A stretch of DNA of 63,294 nt from Psychromonas sp. B3M02 (GTDB lineage: Bacteria > Pseudomonadota > Gammaproteobacteria > Enterobacterales > Psychromonadaceae). Of the stretch, positions 9,578 through 19,503 are shown in pieces (the first letter of the stretch is position 1; each line of letters starts with the position of its first letter). The stretch is from the NCBI RefSeq assembly GCF_003318165.1, contig NZ_QOCB01000156.1, forward strand, positions 1 to 63,294. Direction: 5' to 3'. A program made the position numbers and the translations under genes. Under the pieces are notes generated by a model. That model did no database searches and was not told the DNA's origin. It saw nothing but the letters and a program-made list of their open reading frames with translations.

Positions 9578-11047
9578 ATGAATAACACTCACTATAATGC
9601 GCCATTAACACTTAAGTTATATGCGCTTGCTGCCATCTTATTTGGTAGTTACGGCGGTAAGGTTTGTCCTTTTTTAGCAACTTTAACCTTCACTGAGATA
9701 TTTGTGCATGTTGCCCTGACGTTTACCAGTTTATTTCTGTTACGTCACTTTTTATTAGCCGGTCATCATTTAAGTAAAAGTAATCAGCAAATTAAATTAG
9801 ATACAGGGTGCTTTTTTATTGCCAGTATCCCCTTAGCACTTGTTTACAATACTTTTTATGACTTTGGTTTAGACAGTAATCTAAAAGTATTATTTGGAAT
9901 GGCTTTATTCGGCTTTTTTACTGGTTGTATTTTACAACTTTCTGCTAAGTTAACGCAGATGCAAGTAATGCAAGAAAAGGGTGACTTTAGCTATCAATTA
10001 TCAGGGGCGCGTACTTCATTAGTTAATCAGATGATTGCTCTAGTGGTATTTTTATTAGTTATTTTAACGGGTGCGCTGACAATGGTTGCAGTGAAGGATA
10101 TCTTCTGGTTAAAGCACAACCCGGCTTTATTGGCTGACGGTTCAGGACAAATTAGTGTGATTAAGGAGTTGCTGTTTATTGCTGCGGTTGTGATGGGTTA
10201 TGCAATTGCTGTGATGCGCTTATGGGCTAAAGTCATTAAAGGCGTATTAATAAGCCAAGAGAGAGCCTTAACTAAGGTCAGTGAAGGGCGGTTTGATACA
10301 CGCTTACCTATATTCAGTTTTGACGAGTTTGGTTCCACTGCATCATTGACTAATACCATGTTAGATAGTTTACAAGTTTCACAAAACGAAGTGCAAACCA
10401 CACGTGATGTGGCCATTGTCAGTTTATCTGCGTTAGCAGAATCGCGTGACAATGAAACCGGTGCACATATTTTACGTACCCAAGAGTATGTCAAAGTGTT
10501 AGCCGAGCAGTTAAGTTTATCTCCTAAATATAAAGCGTTATTAACACCAACCTATATTGATCTGTTATATAAGTCTGCGCCATTACACGATGTCGGCAAA
10601 GTAGGTATTCCCGATAATATTTTACTTAAGCCAGGTAAATTGACCGATGATGAGTTTGTGATCATGAAAGGGCATGCGCAAATCGGTGCTGATGCCTTGT
10701 CTATTGCAGAGAAACAATTAGGTACAAGTTCGTTCTTAGAAGTGGCAAAAGAGATAGCGCTGTCACATCATGAGAAGTGGGATGGATCTGGTTACCCTAA
10801 TCTATTGGCTGGTGAAGATATTCCCTTATCTGGTCGATTAATGGCATTAGCTGATGTTTATGATGCTTTGATTAGTCAACGTGTTTATAAACCGGCTTTT
10901 TCACATGATAAAGCCAAGGGTATTATTGTTGAGGGGCAAGGCACGCATTTTGACCCAGCAGTGGTTGTCGCTTTTTTAGAAATAGAAGAGAAGTTTGTGG
11001 AGATTGCTGAGAATTTTCAAGACAGCATGGATGAGATAGCAGCTTAG
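9578..11047 (+). CDS. Membrane HD-GYP domain protein, putative c-di-GMP phosphodiesterase
   Basis: 489 residues from the ATG at 9578, which has AAAGGGA five bases upstream; a longer TTG start at 9530 lacks a ribosome site. About six membrane segments lie between residues 12 and 215. A HAMP-like linker follows (about 216-270) and then an HD-GYP domain (about 275-470). The catalytic residues look complete: HD at 337-338 (LHDVGK), KGH at 364-366, and HHEKWDGSGYP at 397-407. That pattern predicts c-di-GMP hydrolysis. The periplasmic or membrane input signal is unknown. A GGDEF protein in this window (39453) could supply the substrate, but the link is only inferred. Confidence 0.88.
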   Translation: MNNTHYNAPLTLKLYALAAILFGSYGGKVCPFLATLTFTEIFVHVALTFTSLFLLRHFLLAGHHLSKSNQQIKLDTGCFFIASIPLALVYNTFYDFGLDSNLKVLFGMALFGFFTGCILQLSAKLTQMQVMQEKGDFSYQLSGARTSLVNQMIALVVFLLVILTGALTMVAVKDIFWLKHNPALLADGSGQISVIKELLFIAAVVMGYAIAVMRLWAKVIKGVLISQERALTKVSEGRFDTRLPIFSFDEFGSTASLTNTMLDSLQVSQNEVQTTRDVAIVSLSALAESRDNETGAHILRTQEYVKVLAEQLSLSPKYKALLTPTYIDLLYKSAPLHDVGKVGIPDNILLKPGKLTDDEFVIMKGHAQIGADALSIAEKQLGTSSFLEVAKEIALSHHEKWDGSGYPNLLAGEDIPLSGRLMALADVYDALISQRVYKPAFSHDKAKGIIVEGQGTHFDPAVVVAFLEIEEKFVEIAENFQDSMDEIAA

Positions 11048-11050
11048 TAT

Positions 11051-11061
11051 CATTGGTATAA
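11051..11061. repeat. Solitary repeat end (possible relic)
   Basis: CATTGGTATA immediately after the HD-GYP stop equals the right end of repeat copy C, without a matching left end nearby. It may be a relic or chance. Confidence 0.25.
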
Positions 11062-11078
11062 AAAATAATGACTATAAA

Positions 11079-11109
11079 AAAGACCTAGTAGCTAAACTAC
11101 TAGGTCTTT
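11079..11109. terminator. Bidirectional terminator between HD-GYP gene and alr
   Basis: Perfect 13-bp arms (11079-11091 and 11097-11109, core GACCTAGTAG/CTACTAGGTC) with a CTAAA loop, flanked by A and T runs on both sides. It serves the convergent genes on either side. Confidence 0.92.
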
Positions 11110-11149
11110 TAGTTTTATCAATCACACTGCTAGTTTAATATCGTCAGTG

Positions 11150-12238
11150 TTAAGATTGCTTAATGTACAGTTTGTTTACACGGCGTGAAATACCACAAAG
11201 TAAAGTATAACCAATGGTATCAGCACACTGTGCAATCTCATTAACAGGGATATTGTCACCCCAAAACTCTACTTCAAATCCAATACAGTCCTGGTCATCA
11301 AACATAGACAGATCAATCATGATCATATCCATGGCAACACGTCCTAGTAATTGACTCTTTTTACCATTGACTAAAACCGGTGTGCCTGTACCTGCATGTC
11401 TTGGGTAACCATCAGCATAACCAATAGACACTGTGCCAATTTTACTTGGTTTTTCAGCTTTCCAAAGTGCGTTGTAGCCAACACATTCGCCGGCTTCGAT
11501 AATACGTTCAGAAATGACTTTAGCTTTAAAAGTCATCGCTGGTGCTAATGATTTTGCAATCTCTGGGTTATCGATAGGTGACGCACCGTATAGCATAATA
11601 CCAGGGCGTACCCACTGCACTCGATCTGGCATCGCTTTGCTTAATACAGCAGAAGAGTTAGCAATACTAATATCGCCAGGTAACGCTCCAATTGTCTCTA
11701 AAAATAGCGCTGTTTGTTGTTCTGTACGTATTGAGCTTAAATCATCGGCAGATGAAAAGTGCGTAATATGGGTGATATTATTTACCTGTGGCATCTTTTC
11801 AAGTTGCTGCCAAGCGCCTGCATATTGGTTAGGTAAAAAACCTAAGCGATGCATGCCAGTATCCATTTTTAACCACACATTAATAGGCTTCTCAAACTCA
11901 CCCGCTTGTATGGCATCCAATTGATATTGACTGTGTACAACACACCATAAATTAAACTCACTAATGTAAGCTAATTCATCGGCAGTAAAGAAACCCTCTA
12001 ATAATAAGATAGGTTGTTTAATGCCTGCGTCTCGTAATTCTATCGCCTCTTCAATACAGGCGACAGCAAACGCATCTGCTACATCACTTAATTCATTAGC
12101 CACTTGAATCGCGCCATGTCCATATGCATTTGCTTTAATTGTTGCAATTGCTTTTGCTGGGGCAGCTAATGATTTTGCGTATAAATAGTTTTGTCTAATT
12201 GCACTTAATTTAATAACTGCCGTTGCAGATCTAGCCAT
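11150..12238 (-). CDS. alr: Alanine racemase (Alr/DadX type)
   Basis: PLP-dependent interconversion of L- and D-alanine. It is 362 residues (359 in E. coli). The PLP lysine is K35 in TIKANAYGHG; the catalytic tyrosine is in SIGYADGYPRH (about 252-262). The carboxy-terminal GYTLLCGISRRV block is typical. It begins 8 bp after dadA on the same strand, so it probably acts as the catabolic DadX, supplying D-alanine to DadA, though it may also be the only biosynthetic racemase. Whether a second alr exists elsewhere cannot be seen here. Confidence 0.94.
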   Translation of the reverse strand: MARSATAVIKLSAIRQNYLYAKSLAAPAKAIATIKANAYGHGAIQVANELSDVADAFAVACIEEAIELRDAGIKQPILLLEGFFTADELAYISEFNLWCVVHSQYQLDAIQAGEFEKPINVWLKMDTGMHRLGFLPNQYAGAWQQLEKMPQVNNITHITHFSSADDLSSIRTEQQTALFLETIGALPGDISIANSSAVLSKAMPDRVQWVRPGIMLYGASPIDNPEIAKSLAPAMTFKAKVISERIIEAGECVGYNALWKAEKPSKIGTVSIGYADGYPRHAGTGTPVLVNGKKSQLLGRVAMDMIMIDLSMFDDQDCIGFEVEFWGDNIPVNEIAQCADTIGYTLLCGISRRVNKLYIKQS

Positions 12239-12246
12239 CTTGAGTC

Positions 12247-13506
12247 CTATTTTGCGTAACGGTCAATTGATAAACCAGAGTCATCAATTTCCGGTTGTTT
12301 ATCATTCATAACATCGCTAACAAATTTTGCTGAGCCTAAAGACATGGTCCAACCTAATGTACCGTGGCCAGTATTGAGAAATAAGTTATCGATCTTGGTT
12401 TTACCCAGAATAGGTGTGCCATCCGGTGTCATTGGTCGTAAACCAGTCCAGAATTCTGCTTTTGATAAGTCTGCTGCATGAGGGAATAAATCTGCTATAG
12501 AGAATTCGATATTCTTGCGACGCTTTTCTAATAAAGCTAAGTTGTAAGAGCTAATTTCGGCTGTACCACCCACTCGAATACGGTCACCTAAACGAGTGAT
12601 CGCTACTTTATAGGTTTCATCCATTACTGTCGACTCAGGAGCAGCAGAATAATCTTCGATAGGCAAGGTTAGTGAGTAGCCTTTAATTGGGTAAACCGGT
12701 ACTTTGATATCGATATTCGCTAGCATATGGGTAGAGTATGACCCTAACGCCATTAGGTATGAGTCTGCCGTTAGTTCGCCTTTATCTGTTGATACACTAA
12801 CAATCTCACCACCTTGCTTGTTAAGTTTTTGAATGTTGGTGTCCATCATAAATTTCACACCCATTCTTTCACAATCTTTAGCAAGCTCAGTTACAAACTG
12901 GTGACAATCACCTGTTTCGTCATTAGGTAAGTGCAGACCACCAACAATTTTATTAATGGTGTGTTTAAGTGCAGGTTCATAACCCAGACAATCATCAGCG
13001 CTTAATACCGTATGGTCAACTCCACACTCAGTAAGCACTTTGATATCTTTCTTAGCGCTTTGTACTTGGCTATCTGTACGGAATACTTGTAGAGTACCCT
13101 GTGTTCTGTGGTCGTATTGGATATTAATTTCACGACGAATATCACGTAAACAATCGCGGCTATATTCAGCTACGCGCATCATGCGTGCTTTATTGATTTG
13201 GTAATCAGCATTATTACAGTTGGCAACCATCTTGGTCATCCACAACATGGTTTCTGTATCAAGATCTTTAAAATTGATTTTTAAAGGCGCAAGCTCTTGC
13301 ATTAACCATTTCATTGCTTTGATTGGAATACCTGGTGCAGCCCAAGGTGCAGAATACCCAGGTGAAATTTGACCCGCATTAGCAAAACTGGTTTCATTTG
13401 CTACGGTAGCTTGTCTATCAACCACTGTTACATCATGGCCAGATTTAGCTAAGTACCACGCACTTGTTACACCTATCACACCTGAACCTAAAATTAATAC
13501 TTTCAT
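12247..13506 (-). CDS. dadA: D-amino acid dehydrogenase small subunit DadA
   Basis: FAD enzyme of the inner membrane that oxidises D-alanine to pyruvate and ammonia and passes electrons to quinone. I chose the ATG at 13506 (419 residues), with GGA seven bases upstream and the dinucleotide-binding motif LILGSGVIGVTSAWYLAKSG directly at the N-terminus; a longer start adds seven residues. The substrate-domain block VMDETYKVAITRLGDRIRVGG and the C-terminal GLRPMTPDGTPILG and GHGTLGWTMS match DadA. It forms an operon with the downstream racemase gene. Confidence 0.93.
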   Translation of the reverse strand: MKVLILGSGVIGVTSAWYLAKSGHDVTVVDRQATVANETSFANAGQISPGYSAPWAAPGIPIKAMKWLMQELAPLKINFKDLDTETMLWMTKMVANCNNADYQINKARMMRVAEYSRDCLRDIRREINIQYDHRTQGTLQVFRTDSQVQSAKKDIKVLTECGVDHTVLSADDCLGYEPALKHTINKIVGGLHLPNDETGDCHQFVTELAKDCERMGVKFMMDTNIQKLNKQGGEIVSVSTDKGELTADSYLMALGSYSTHMLANIDIKVPVYPIKGYSLTLPIEDYSAAPESTVMDETYKVAITRLGDRIRVGGTAEISSYNLALLEKRRKNIEFSIADLFPHAADLSKAEFWTGLRPMTPDGTPILGKTKIDNLFLNTGHGTLGWTMSLGSAKFVSDVMNDKQPEIDDSGLSIDRYAK

Positions 13507-13816
13507 CGCTATTCCAAAAATAATCATCCATTAGTAATCACATCATAATCGTTAATATCCATTATTAATGTTTGTATTTGCATTTCTTTCAGAATAAAAC
13601 TCTGAAAAAAGCGCTTAATTTAGCGTTTTAATCTTAATAGGCTTATTTTTTTAATGGGTATTAGTTGTTCACGTTGAAATATGCATAATAATTGTTCTGT
13701 CACAGAATGATTGAATAGAACTTGATAGGAAGTGCAAGGTGGTGTTAATGAAAATCCAATACATTGCTGTATTGGATTTTATTGATATTGATGCGTTAGA
13801 TTAGTGCTATTGAGGC
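13507..13816. other. Intergenic region before dadA
   Basis: 310 bp containing the end-of-operon terminator for yciB (13751-13780) and, nearer dadA, AT-rich sequence that must carry the dadA promoter. I could not assign a convincing -35/-10 pair, CRP or Lrp site. Confidence 0.5.
13751..13780 (-). terminator. Terminator of the trp-yciB operon
   Basis: AATCCAATACA (13753-13763) and TGTATTGGATT (13768-13778) enclose TTGC and are flanked by A and T runs. It lies 37 bp after the yciB stop and could work in both directions. Confidence 0.85.
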
Positions 13817-14386
13817 TTATTCATTATCTGCATCTAATGGGTCTTTGGTTTTCTCTTCATCTTTAGGCAAGTACTTATAAATATAAACACCGCTTAATAG
13901 GGTAAACACAATCGTTGCGCCTAATAGCCCAAATACTTTGAAGTTAACCCAAACATCTTCTGCCATGTAAAAAGCCACATAGATATTGAGTAGGCCAAGT
14001 ATTATAAAGAATACGGCCCAAGCGAGGTTTAATGTTGCCCAGACGTTTTCTGGTAGGGTGATCTCTTTACCTAACATCTGTTTGATGATCGGCTTTTTAA
14101 AGATATATTGGCTAGCGATCAGAGCAATGGCAAACAGCGCATAAACAGCGGTTACTTTCCACTTAATAAACAGGTCGTTATGTAATACTAAGGTCAAGGA
14201 ACCAAAGACTAAGACCATTAAGAAAGTGATCAGATGCATTTTTTCTACTTTACCATGCTTAAAGTAGTTGTAAGCCAACAACAAACCCGTGGTAATAATT
14301 AACGAGCCAGTTGCTGCGTAGATATCAACCATTTTATAAACAATAAAAAAGATGATTAACGGTATAAATTCAAAAAATTGTTTCAT
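13817..14386 (-). CDS. yciB: Inner-membrane septation protein YciB (IspZ)
   Basis: 189 residues (179 in E. coli), almost entirely hydrophobic with about five membrane segments (roughly 7-22, 25-42, 50-66, 78-92, 118-138, 152-170). The N-terminal [14 protein letters not shown] and the [18 protein letters not shown] block are diagnostic. Required for normal cell-envelope integrity and septation; it interacts with division and elongation proteins in E. coli. It lies 19 bp after trpA and before the terminator, so it is probably transcribed partly from the trp promoter. The charged C-terminal tail ([15 protein letters not shown]) is cytoplasmic. Confidence 0.92.
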   Translation of the reverse strand: MKQFFEFIPLIIFFIVYKMVDIYAATGSLIITTGLLLAYNYFKHGKVEKMHLITFLMVLVFGSLTLVLHNDLFIKWKVTAVYALFAIALIASQYIFKKPIIKQMLGKEITLPENVWATLNLAWAVFFIILGLLNIYVAFYMAEDVWVNFKVFGLLGATIVFTLLSGVYIYKYLPKDEEKTKDPLDADNE

Positions 14387-14405
14387 GACACTCTCTTTAT
14401 ATGGC

Positions 14406-15230
14406 TTATTTTAATGTTGCAGCTTTCATGGCGCTGATAAACTCAGCCATTTCCGATTGCATCTTATCAGGGTTACCGAGATTACGCTCAATCACTTTAA
14501 CGACAGCAGAGCCAGAAATAGCACCGGCTGCACCTGATTTGATTGCATCAGCTACCTGCTCAGGTTGAGAAATACCAAACCCTAACAGTGATGGTGGGGC
14601 ATTATGCTCGCCTAATGTTCCCAGCATATGTTCAACGGGCATACCTGCTTTTGCATCAGCTCCAGTGACACCGGCACGGCTTAATAGATAAGTGTAACCT
14701 TGACCATATTCAGCAACCTGTTTAAGTGTCGCTTTATCGCCATTAGGTGGTGCAATAAAGATTTGTTGTAAACCTACTTTGTCTGCTGCTGCACGGTAAG
14801 GTGCGCTTTCATGTAAAGGTACATCGGCAATCAGAATTGAATCAACACCTGCAGCTTTACACTCTTGGTAGAAAGATTCGATGCCATTGCGGTAAACAAG
14901 GTTAACATATAACAATAAACCGATCGGTGTATCAGGGTGTTTTGCACGAATCTCTTTGATGATTTCAAAGCAAACTTGCGGTGTTGTACCAGATTCTAGT
15001 GCGCGGATCGAAGCATCTTGAATCACCACTCCATCGGCAACTGGATCTGAAAATGGAATACCTAATTCAAGTGCATCTGCGCCTGCTTTCACTAGCGTAT
15101 CAATAATATTTAAAGACTGTTCGCGGTCAGGGTCACCCACTGTTACAAATGGGACAAAGGCACCTTGGTTAGCTTTCTCTAGTTTGTCGAATAATTTAGC
15201 GTATCGCTGTGACTGAAGATTATCTGTCAT
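14406..15230 (-). CDS. trpA: Tryptophan synthase alpha chain
   Basis: Cleaves indole-3-glycerol phosphate to indole, which is channelled to the beta subunit. It is a 274-residue TIM barrel (268 in E. coli). Catalytic Glu55 and Asp66 lie in [17 protein letters not shown]. The phosphate-binding [12 protein letters not shown] and [10 protein letters not shown] blocks are present. The trpB stop and trpA start overlap as TAATG, implying translational coupling that balances the alpha2beta2 complex. Confidence 0.97.
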   Translation of the reverse strand: MTDNLQSQRYAKLFDKLEKANQGAFVPFVTVGDPDREQSLNIIDTLVKAGADALELGIPFSDPVADGVVIQDASIRALESGTTPQVCFEIIKEIRAKHPDTPIGLLLYVNLVYRNGIESFYQECKAAGVDSILIADVPLHESAPYRAAADKVGLQQIFIAPPNGDKATLKQVAEYGQGYTYLLSRAGVTGADAKAGMPVEHMLGTLGEHNAPPSLLGFGISQPEQVADAIKSGAAGAISGSAVVKVIERNLGNPDKMQSEMAEFISAMKAATLK

Positions 15231-16417
15231 TAGATCATGCCTCTCTTTTCAAATATGTCTGCCACGGTGAAGATATCTTTATCACCACGTCCTGATAAAT
15301 TCACAATAATGACTTGTTCTTTATCATCTTGCTCAATAATTTTTAGTGCGTGTGCTAAGGCGTGTGATGATTCCAAAGCAGGGATAATGCCTTCCTGTTC
15401 TGCTAATGCTTTAAAGGCAAGTAACGCTTCATCATCGGTGGCATTTACATATTCTGCACGACCAATTTTTGCTAAGTGTGCATGTTGTGGGCCTACAGAT
15501 GGGAAATCTAAGCCAGCAGAAATTGAGTAAGACTCTTGAATTTGACCATAGCCATCTTGCATCATCAATGATTTCATACCAAAGAAGATACCGTCTGTAC
15601 CACAAGCAATAGGGCAACCATGCTCGCCAGTTTCAATACCGTGACCGCCTGGTTCAACACCAATCAGTTGTACATTTTCATCGTCAATAAAGTCAGCAAA
15701 AATACCGATAGCATTAGAGCCACCACCCACACAAGCGATTACTTTATCCGGTAAAATACCTTCTTTACGTAGACATTGTTTTTTCGCTTCTTCACCAATC
15801 ACTTTTTGGTATTCACGAACAATGGTCGGGAAGGGGTGTGGTCCTGCTGCTGTACCTAACAGGTAATGTGCAGTTTCGTAGCTTCCAGCCCAATCACGTA
15901 GGGCTTCATTACAAGCATCTTTTAACGTTGAAGAGCCTGAGGTCACTGGAATGACTTCTGCTCCCATTAGGCGCATTCTAAACATGTTCGGTTTTTGACG
16001 TTCACAGTCTACCGCACCCATATAAACTCGGCATTTTAAACCAAGCAATGCACAAGCAAGTGCGGTTGCTACACCGTGTTGACCCGCACCTGTTTCTGCA
16101 ATGATCTCAGTTTTACCCATACGTTTTGCTAACAGAGCTTGGCCTAATACTTGGTTAGTTTTGTGTGCTCCACCGTGTAATAGATCTTCACGTTTTAGGT
16201 ATAACTTGGTTTTTTTACCCTTAGTTAAATTACGACATAGCGTCAGTGGAGTAGGGCGACCAGCATATTCTGTGAGTAATTCTTTAAACTCTTCTTGAAA
16301 TGATTCATCTTGCTGTGCTTTTAAAAATTCAGCTTCAAGTTGTTTTAATGCAGGGACTAATATTTGCGGCACATACATGCCACCAAAGTCACCAAAATAA
16401 GCGTTTAATGTTTCCAT
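15230..16417 (-). CDS. trpB: Tryptophan synthase beta chain
   Basis: PLP enzyme joining indole and serine. It is 395 residues (397 in E. coli). The PLP lysine is K86 in GGAHKTNQV; the glycine-rich phosphate loop GGGSNAIG is at about 229-236. Other landmarks are [11 protein letters not shown] and the C-terminal [11 protein letters not shown] 49-bp spacer separates it from trpCF, the longest internal gap of the operon; its product is the partner of TrpA. Confidence 0.98.
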   Translation of the reverse strand: METLNAYFGDFGGMYVPQILVPALKQLEAEFLKAQQDESFQEEFKELLTEYAGRPTPLTLCRNLTKGKKTKLYLKREDLLHGGAHKTNQVLGQALLAKRMGKTEIIAETGAGQHGVATALACALLGLKCRVYMGAVDCERQKPNMFRMRLMGAEVIPVTSGSSTLKDACNEALRDWAGSYETAHYLLGTAAGPHPFPTIVREYQKVIGEEAKKQCLRKEGILPDKVIACVGGGSNAIGIFADFIDDENVQLIGVEPGGHGIETGEHGCPIACGTDGIFFGMKSLMMQDGYGQIQESYSISAGLDFPSVGPQHAHLAKIGRAEYVNATDDEALLAFKALAEQEGIIPALESSHALAHALKIIEQDDKEQVIIVNLSGRGDKDIFTVADIFEKRGMI

Positions 16418-16466
16418 TTTTTTATTACCTTTTAATCGGTTTAATGTTGTTAAATGCCAACATCAT

Positions 16467-17873
16467 CTATCGCGTCATGTATCGACGAATTTCAGAGAAG
16501 CTACGGTTTAATTTTTCAGCGTCTTTTTTGCCTGGAGCAGATTCAACACCTGAGTTGAAATCTAATCCTGCACAGCCTATTAATGCAGCTTGTTGTGCGT
16601 TTTCTGGATTAAGACCACCGGCCAGAATAATGCTATTTTTATCGCAATCTTGTTGATCAAGTAGCGTCCAATCAAAGCGTTGTCCTGTGCCACCACTTTG
16701 CTCGCCAACACGTGTATCTAAGATGTGCTTGCTCACGTTGTATTTTTCAAACTCAGGTAAGCTGTCGATAATGCCATGGGCTTTCCAGACCTCACAGTTT
16801 TTAGGTAAGACTGCTAGTAACTCTTTAATGTATTTAGGTGATTCATCACCATGCAATTGTACTGCACTTAGGCCTAAGCTTTTAGCTGTGTAAGCGACTA
16901 GTTCAACTTGCTCATTTTGGAATACACCGACATAAGCAAGTGGCGCGCCTAACATCACTAAACGTGCTTGTTCTAACTCCACAAAACGTGGTGATTTTTC
17001 GACAAAAATTAATCCGCCGTACACTGCACCTGCTTTATGGACATCAGCTGCATCACGGGCATGGGTTAACCCACACACTTTGTTTTCACCAAGGATCAGT
17101 TTACGACAAGCAAGGTCAATATTAGCCTGAGACATAATTGAACTGCCAACCAAGAAACCATTGGCATAAGCGCTTAGCTCTTTTACCTGCTGGTGGTTGT
17201 AAATCCCCGATTCAGAAATGACGATACGATCCTGTGGGATCTTAGCTGCCAACTCTTTAGTACGATTTAGGTCAATGCTCAGATCACGTAAATCTCGATT
17301 GTTAATACCAATCACTTTAGCGCCTAGGGCAATAGCGCGTACTAACTCATGCTCATTACTGACTTCAGTCAATACACCCATATTTAAGCTGTGTGCAGTA
17401 TTACGATAAGCTTGGTAAGCATCGTCATCTAAAACCGATAGCATTAACAGAATAGCATCGGCTTGAGAGTGACGTGCTAGGTAGATTTGGTAAGGATCAA
17501 CGATAAAGTCTTTACAGATAATTGGTTGAGTCACTTGAGAGCGCACAGTATTAATGTACTCAAAGTCACCTTGGAAATACTTTTCATCGGTTAATACCGA
17601 AATCGCTGATGCATAGTTTTTGTAAGTGCTTGCAATTAAGTCTAAATCGAACTCTTCACGAATTAATCCCTTAGAAGGAGAGGCTTTTTTACACTCAAGA
17701 ATAAACACACTGTCTTCTTGGTCCAGAGCTTGATAGAAGTGACGATCACTTTCTACTAATTGATCTTTGAAGCTAATCAAAGGTTGTTGTTGTTTACGTT
17801 GTTCAACCCAGATTAATTTGTCATCAACAATCTTGCCTAAAATTGTATCTTGTAAACTTTGGTCATTAAGCAT
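16467..17873 (-). CDS. trpCF: Bifunctional indole-3-glycerol-phosphate synthase / phosphoribosylanthranilate isomerase
   Basis: Two fused barrels catalysing consecutive steps. I used the ATG at 17873 (468 residues), which has GGAG seven bases upstream; the alternative TTG at 17888 is less likely. The N-terminal synthase half has the catalytic ECKKASPSKGLI and CKDFIVDPYQIYLAR. The isomerase half begins about residue 255 with KVCGLTHARDAADV and contains VQLHGDESP and ILAGGLNPEN. The start overlaps the end of trpD by 8 bp. The fusion is typical of enteric and vibrio-type gammaproteobacteria. Confidence 0.96.
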   Translation of the reverse strand: MLNDQSLQDTILGKIVDDKLIWVEQRKQQQPLISFKDQLVESDRHFYQALDQEDSVFILECKKASPSKGLIREEFDLDLIASTYKNYASAISVLTDEKYFQGDFEYINTVRSQVTQPIICKDFIVDPYQIYLARHSQADAILLMLSVLDDDAYQAYRNTAHSLNMGVLTEVSNEHELVRAIALGAKVIGINNRDLRDLSIDLNRTKELAAKIPQDRIVISESGIYNHQQVKELSAYANGFLVGSSIMSQANIDLACRKLILGENKVCGLTHARDAADVHKAGAVYGGLIFVEKSPRFVELEQARLVMLGAPLAYVGVFQNEQVELVAYTAKSLGLSAVQLHGDESPKYIKELLAVLPKNCEVWKAHGIIDSLPEFEKYNVSKHILDTRVGEQSGGTGQRFDWTLLDQQDCDKNSIILAGGLNPENAQQAALIGCAGLDFNSGVESAPGKKDAEKLNRSFSEIRRYMTR

Positions 17874-18888
17874 TACTTTGCTCCGCAAGTTGTTTTAATA
17901 GTGTTAAAGGTTGGCCTGATTGCATGCTGCTAAGCGCCATTTCAGTGCCTTGTTTAAAGTTATCTGCTTTACCGTTTAATACTAATAATGCAGATACATT
18001 AATTGCCACAGCAGATTGCTGAGCAGCAGTGCCTTTACCTTGTAAAATTTGTTCTATAATTTGTTTATTTTCTTCTGGTGTACCACCGAAGATACTTTCC
18101 ACAGGGTGCTGTTCAACACCAAAATCTTCTGGTGTTAATGTATATTCGATTATTTCACCATTGTGTAGCTCAGCTACTTGCGTTGAGCCGTGTAATGCCA
18201 CCTCATCTAAGCCACTACCGTAAACCACCATCACACGTTTCATGCCTAATTGTTGGTGCACTTTGGCAATGGGCACTAATAACTCTGGTGCATACACACC
18301 CATTAATTCAAAGTCAGGACGTGCTGGGTTAATAAGTGGGCCTAGTACATTGAAGATAGAGCGGGTTTTTAATGCGCCACGTACTGGCGCGGCAAAACGC
18401 ATTCCTGCATGGTAGCTAGGCGCAAAAATAAAGCAGACGTTTAAATCATCTAAACATTGACGTGCCGTTTCAGGTGACATATCTAAGTTCACCCCAAAAG
18501 CCGCTAATAAATCTGATGAACCAGACTTACTAGACACACTTCGGCTACCATGTTTACAAACCTTAACACCACAAGCCGCCGCTACAAATGCACTCGCCGT
18601 TGAAATATTGATAGTACCTAGTCCATCGCCACCAGTACCAACAATATCGGTAAAGGGGTAATCAGGACGAGGAAATGCTTTTGCTTGTGCTAACAAGGCT
18701 CTAGCTGCACCAGTGATTTCAGCAGGTGTTTCACCTTTAATCTTAAGCGCAGTTAATACTGAAGACAGTACAATCGGGTCTATTTCGCCTAACACCACTT
18801 GTTCAAAAAAAGCTTGGCTTTGTGATTCAGAGAGAGTTTGACCTTGATATAACTGCTCTAAGGTCGGGTATACATCATATTCGCTCAT
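17866..18888 (-). CDS. trpD: Anthranilate phosphoribosyltransferase
   Basis: Transfers phosphoribosyl from PRPP to anthranilate. It is 340 residues, the normal length of the stand-alone enzyme. The PRPP loop GTGGDGLGTINIST (about 85-98) and the second block KHGSRSVSSKSGSSDLL (about 112-128) are present. It is not fused to trpG, unlike in E. coli, and its ATG directly abuts the trpG stop codon. It overlaps trpCF by 8 bp. Confidence 0.97.
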   Translation of the reverse strand: MSEYDVYPTLEQLYQGQTLSESQSQAFFEQVVLGEIDPIVLSSVLTALKIKGETPAEITGAARALLAQAKAFPRPDYPFTDIVGTGGDGLGTINISTASAFVAAACGVKVCKHGSRSVSSKSGSSDLLAAFGVNLDMSPETARQCLDDLNVCFIFAPSYHAGMRFAAPVRGALKTRSIFNVLGPLINPARPDFELMGVYAPELLVPIAKVHQQLGMKRVMVVYGSGLDEVALHGSTQVAELHNGEIIEYTLTPEDFGVEQHPVESIFGGTPEENKQIIEQILQGKGTAAQQSAVAINVSALLVLNGKADNFKQGTEMALSSMQSGQPLTLLKQLAEQSNA

Positions 18889-19500
18889 TTAAACATTCTC
18901 CGCTTCAGTCAATAAATTAAGGCTGTTCTCTAACAGTTGTGCACCTTCACAGGTCAAAATAGATTCAGGGTGGAATTGAAAACCGATCACCTTATCTTGG
19001 GCGTGATAGATAGCCATACACATCTCGTTATAATCTGCTACCGTTTCTAGTGTGTCTGGCACAGTCGTGCCCACTAACGAGTGGTAACGTGCTACAGACA
19101 GAGGCAAGGATAAACCTGCAAACATTTTATCTGCACAGTGGTTAATTAATGATGATTTACCATGTTGGATTTCATCTGCTTGTCCTACTACACCACCATA
19201 TTGTTCAATTAGCGCTTGGTGTCCTAGGCAAATTCCTAGGATAGGTACTTTACCTTTGCATAAACCGATAAGTTCAATCATACAACCCGCAGCACTAGGT
19301 GTACCTGGACCAGGCGATAATATTAATACCACTTCACCTTCACAGGCATCAATATGTGCTTTAATTTGCGCTGCGCTTTGGTTATTACGGTAGATTTTCA
19401 CTGGGTAACCCGATGATTTAAATTGGTCTACTAGGTTGTAAGTAAACGAGTCAAAGTTATCAAGAAAGAATAAGGTGGCTTTATTATTAGTAGAAGTCAT
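18889..19500 (-). CDS. trpG: Anthranilate synthase component II (glutamine amidotransferase)
   Basis: Class I amidotransferase that delivers ammonia to TrpE. It is 203 residues. The oxyanion LSPGPGTPSAAG (about 62-73), nucleophile LGICLGHQA with the Cys near residue 92, and catalytic HPES near the C-terminus (FQFHPES) are all present. It starts 3 bp after trpE. The close TrpG-like PabA can substitute for folate in some bacteria, but the operon context makes TrpG clear. Confidence 0.96.
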   Translation of the reverse strand: MTSTNNKATLFFLDNFDSFTYNLVDQFKSSGYPVKIYRNNQSAAQIKAHIDACEGEVVLILSPGPGTPSAAGCMIELIGLCKGKVPILGICLGHQALIEQYGGVVGQADEIQHGKSSLINHCADKMFAGLSLPLSVARYHSLVGTTVPDTLETVADYNEMCMAIYHAQDKVIGFQFHPESILTCEGAQLLENSLNLLTEAENV

Positions 19501-19503
19501 GGT

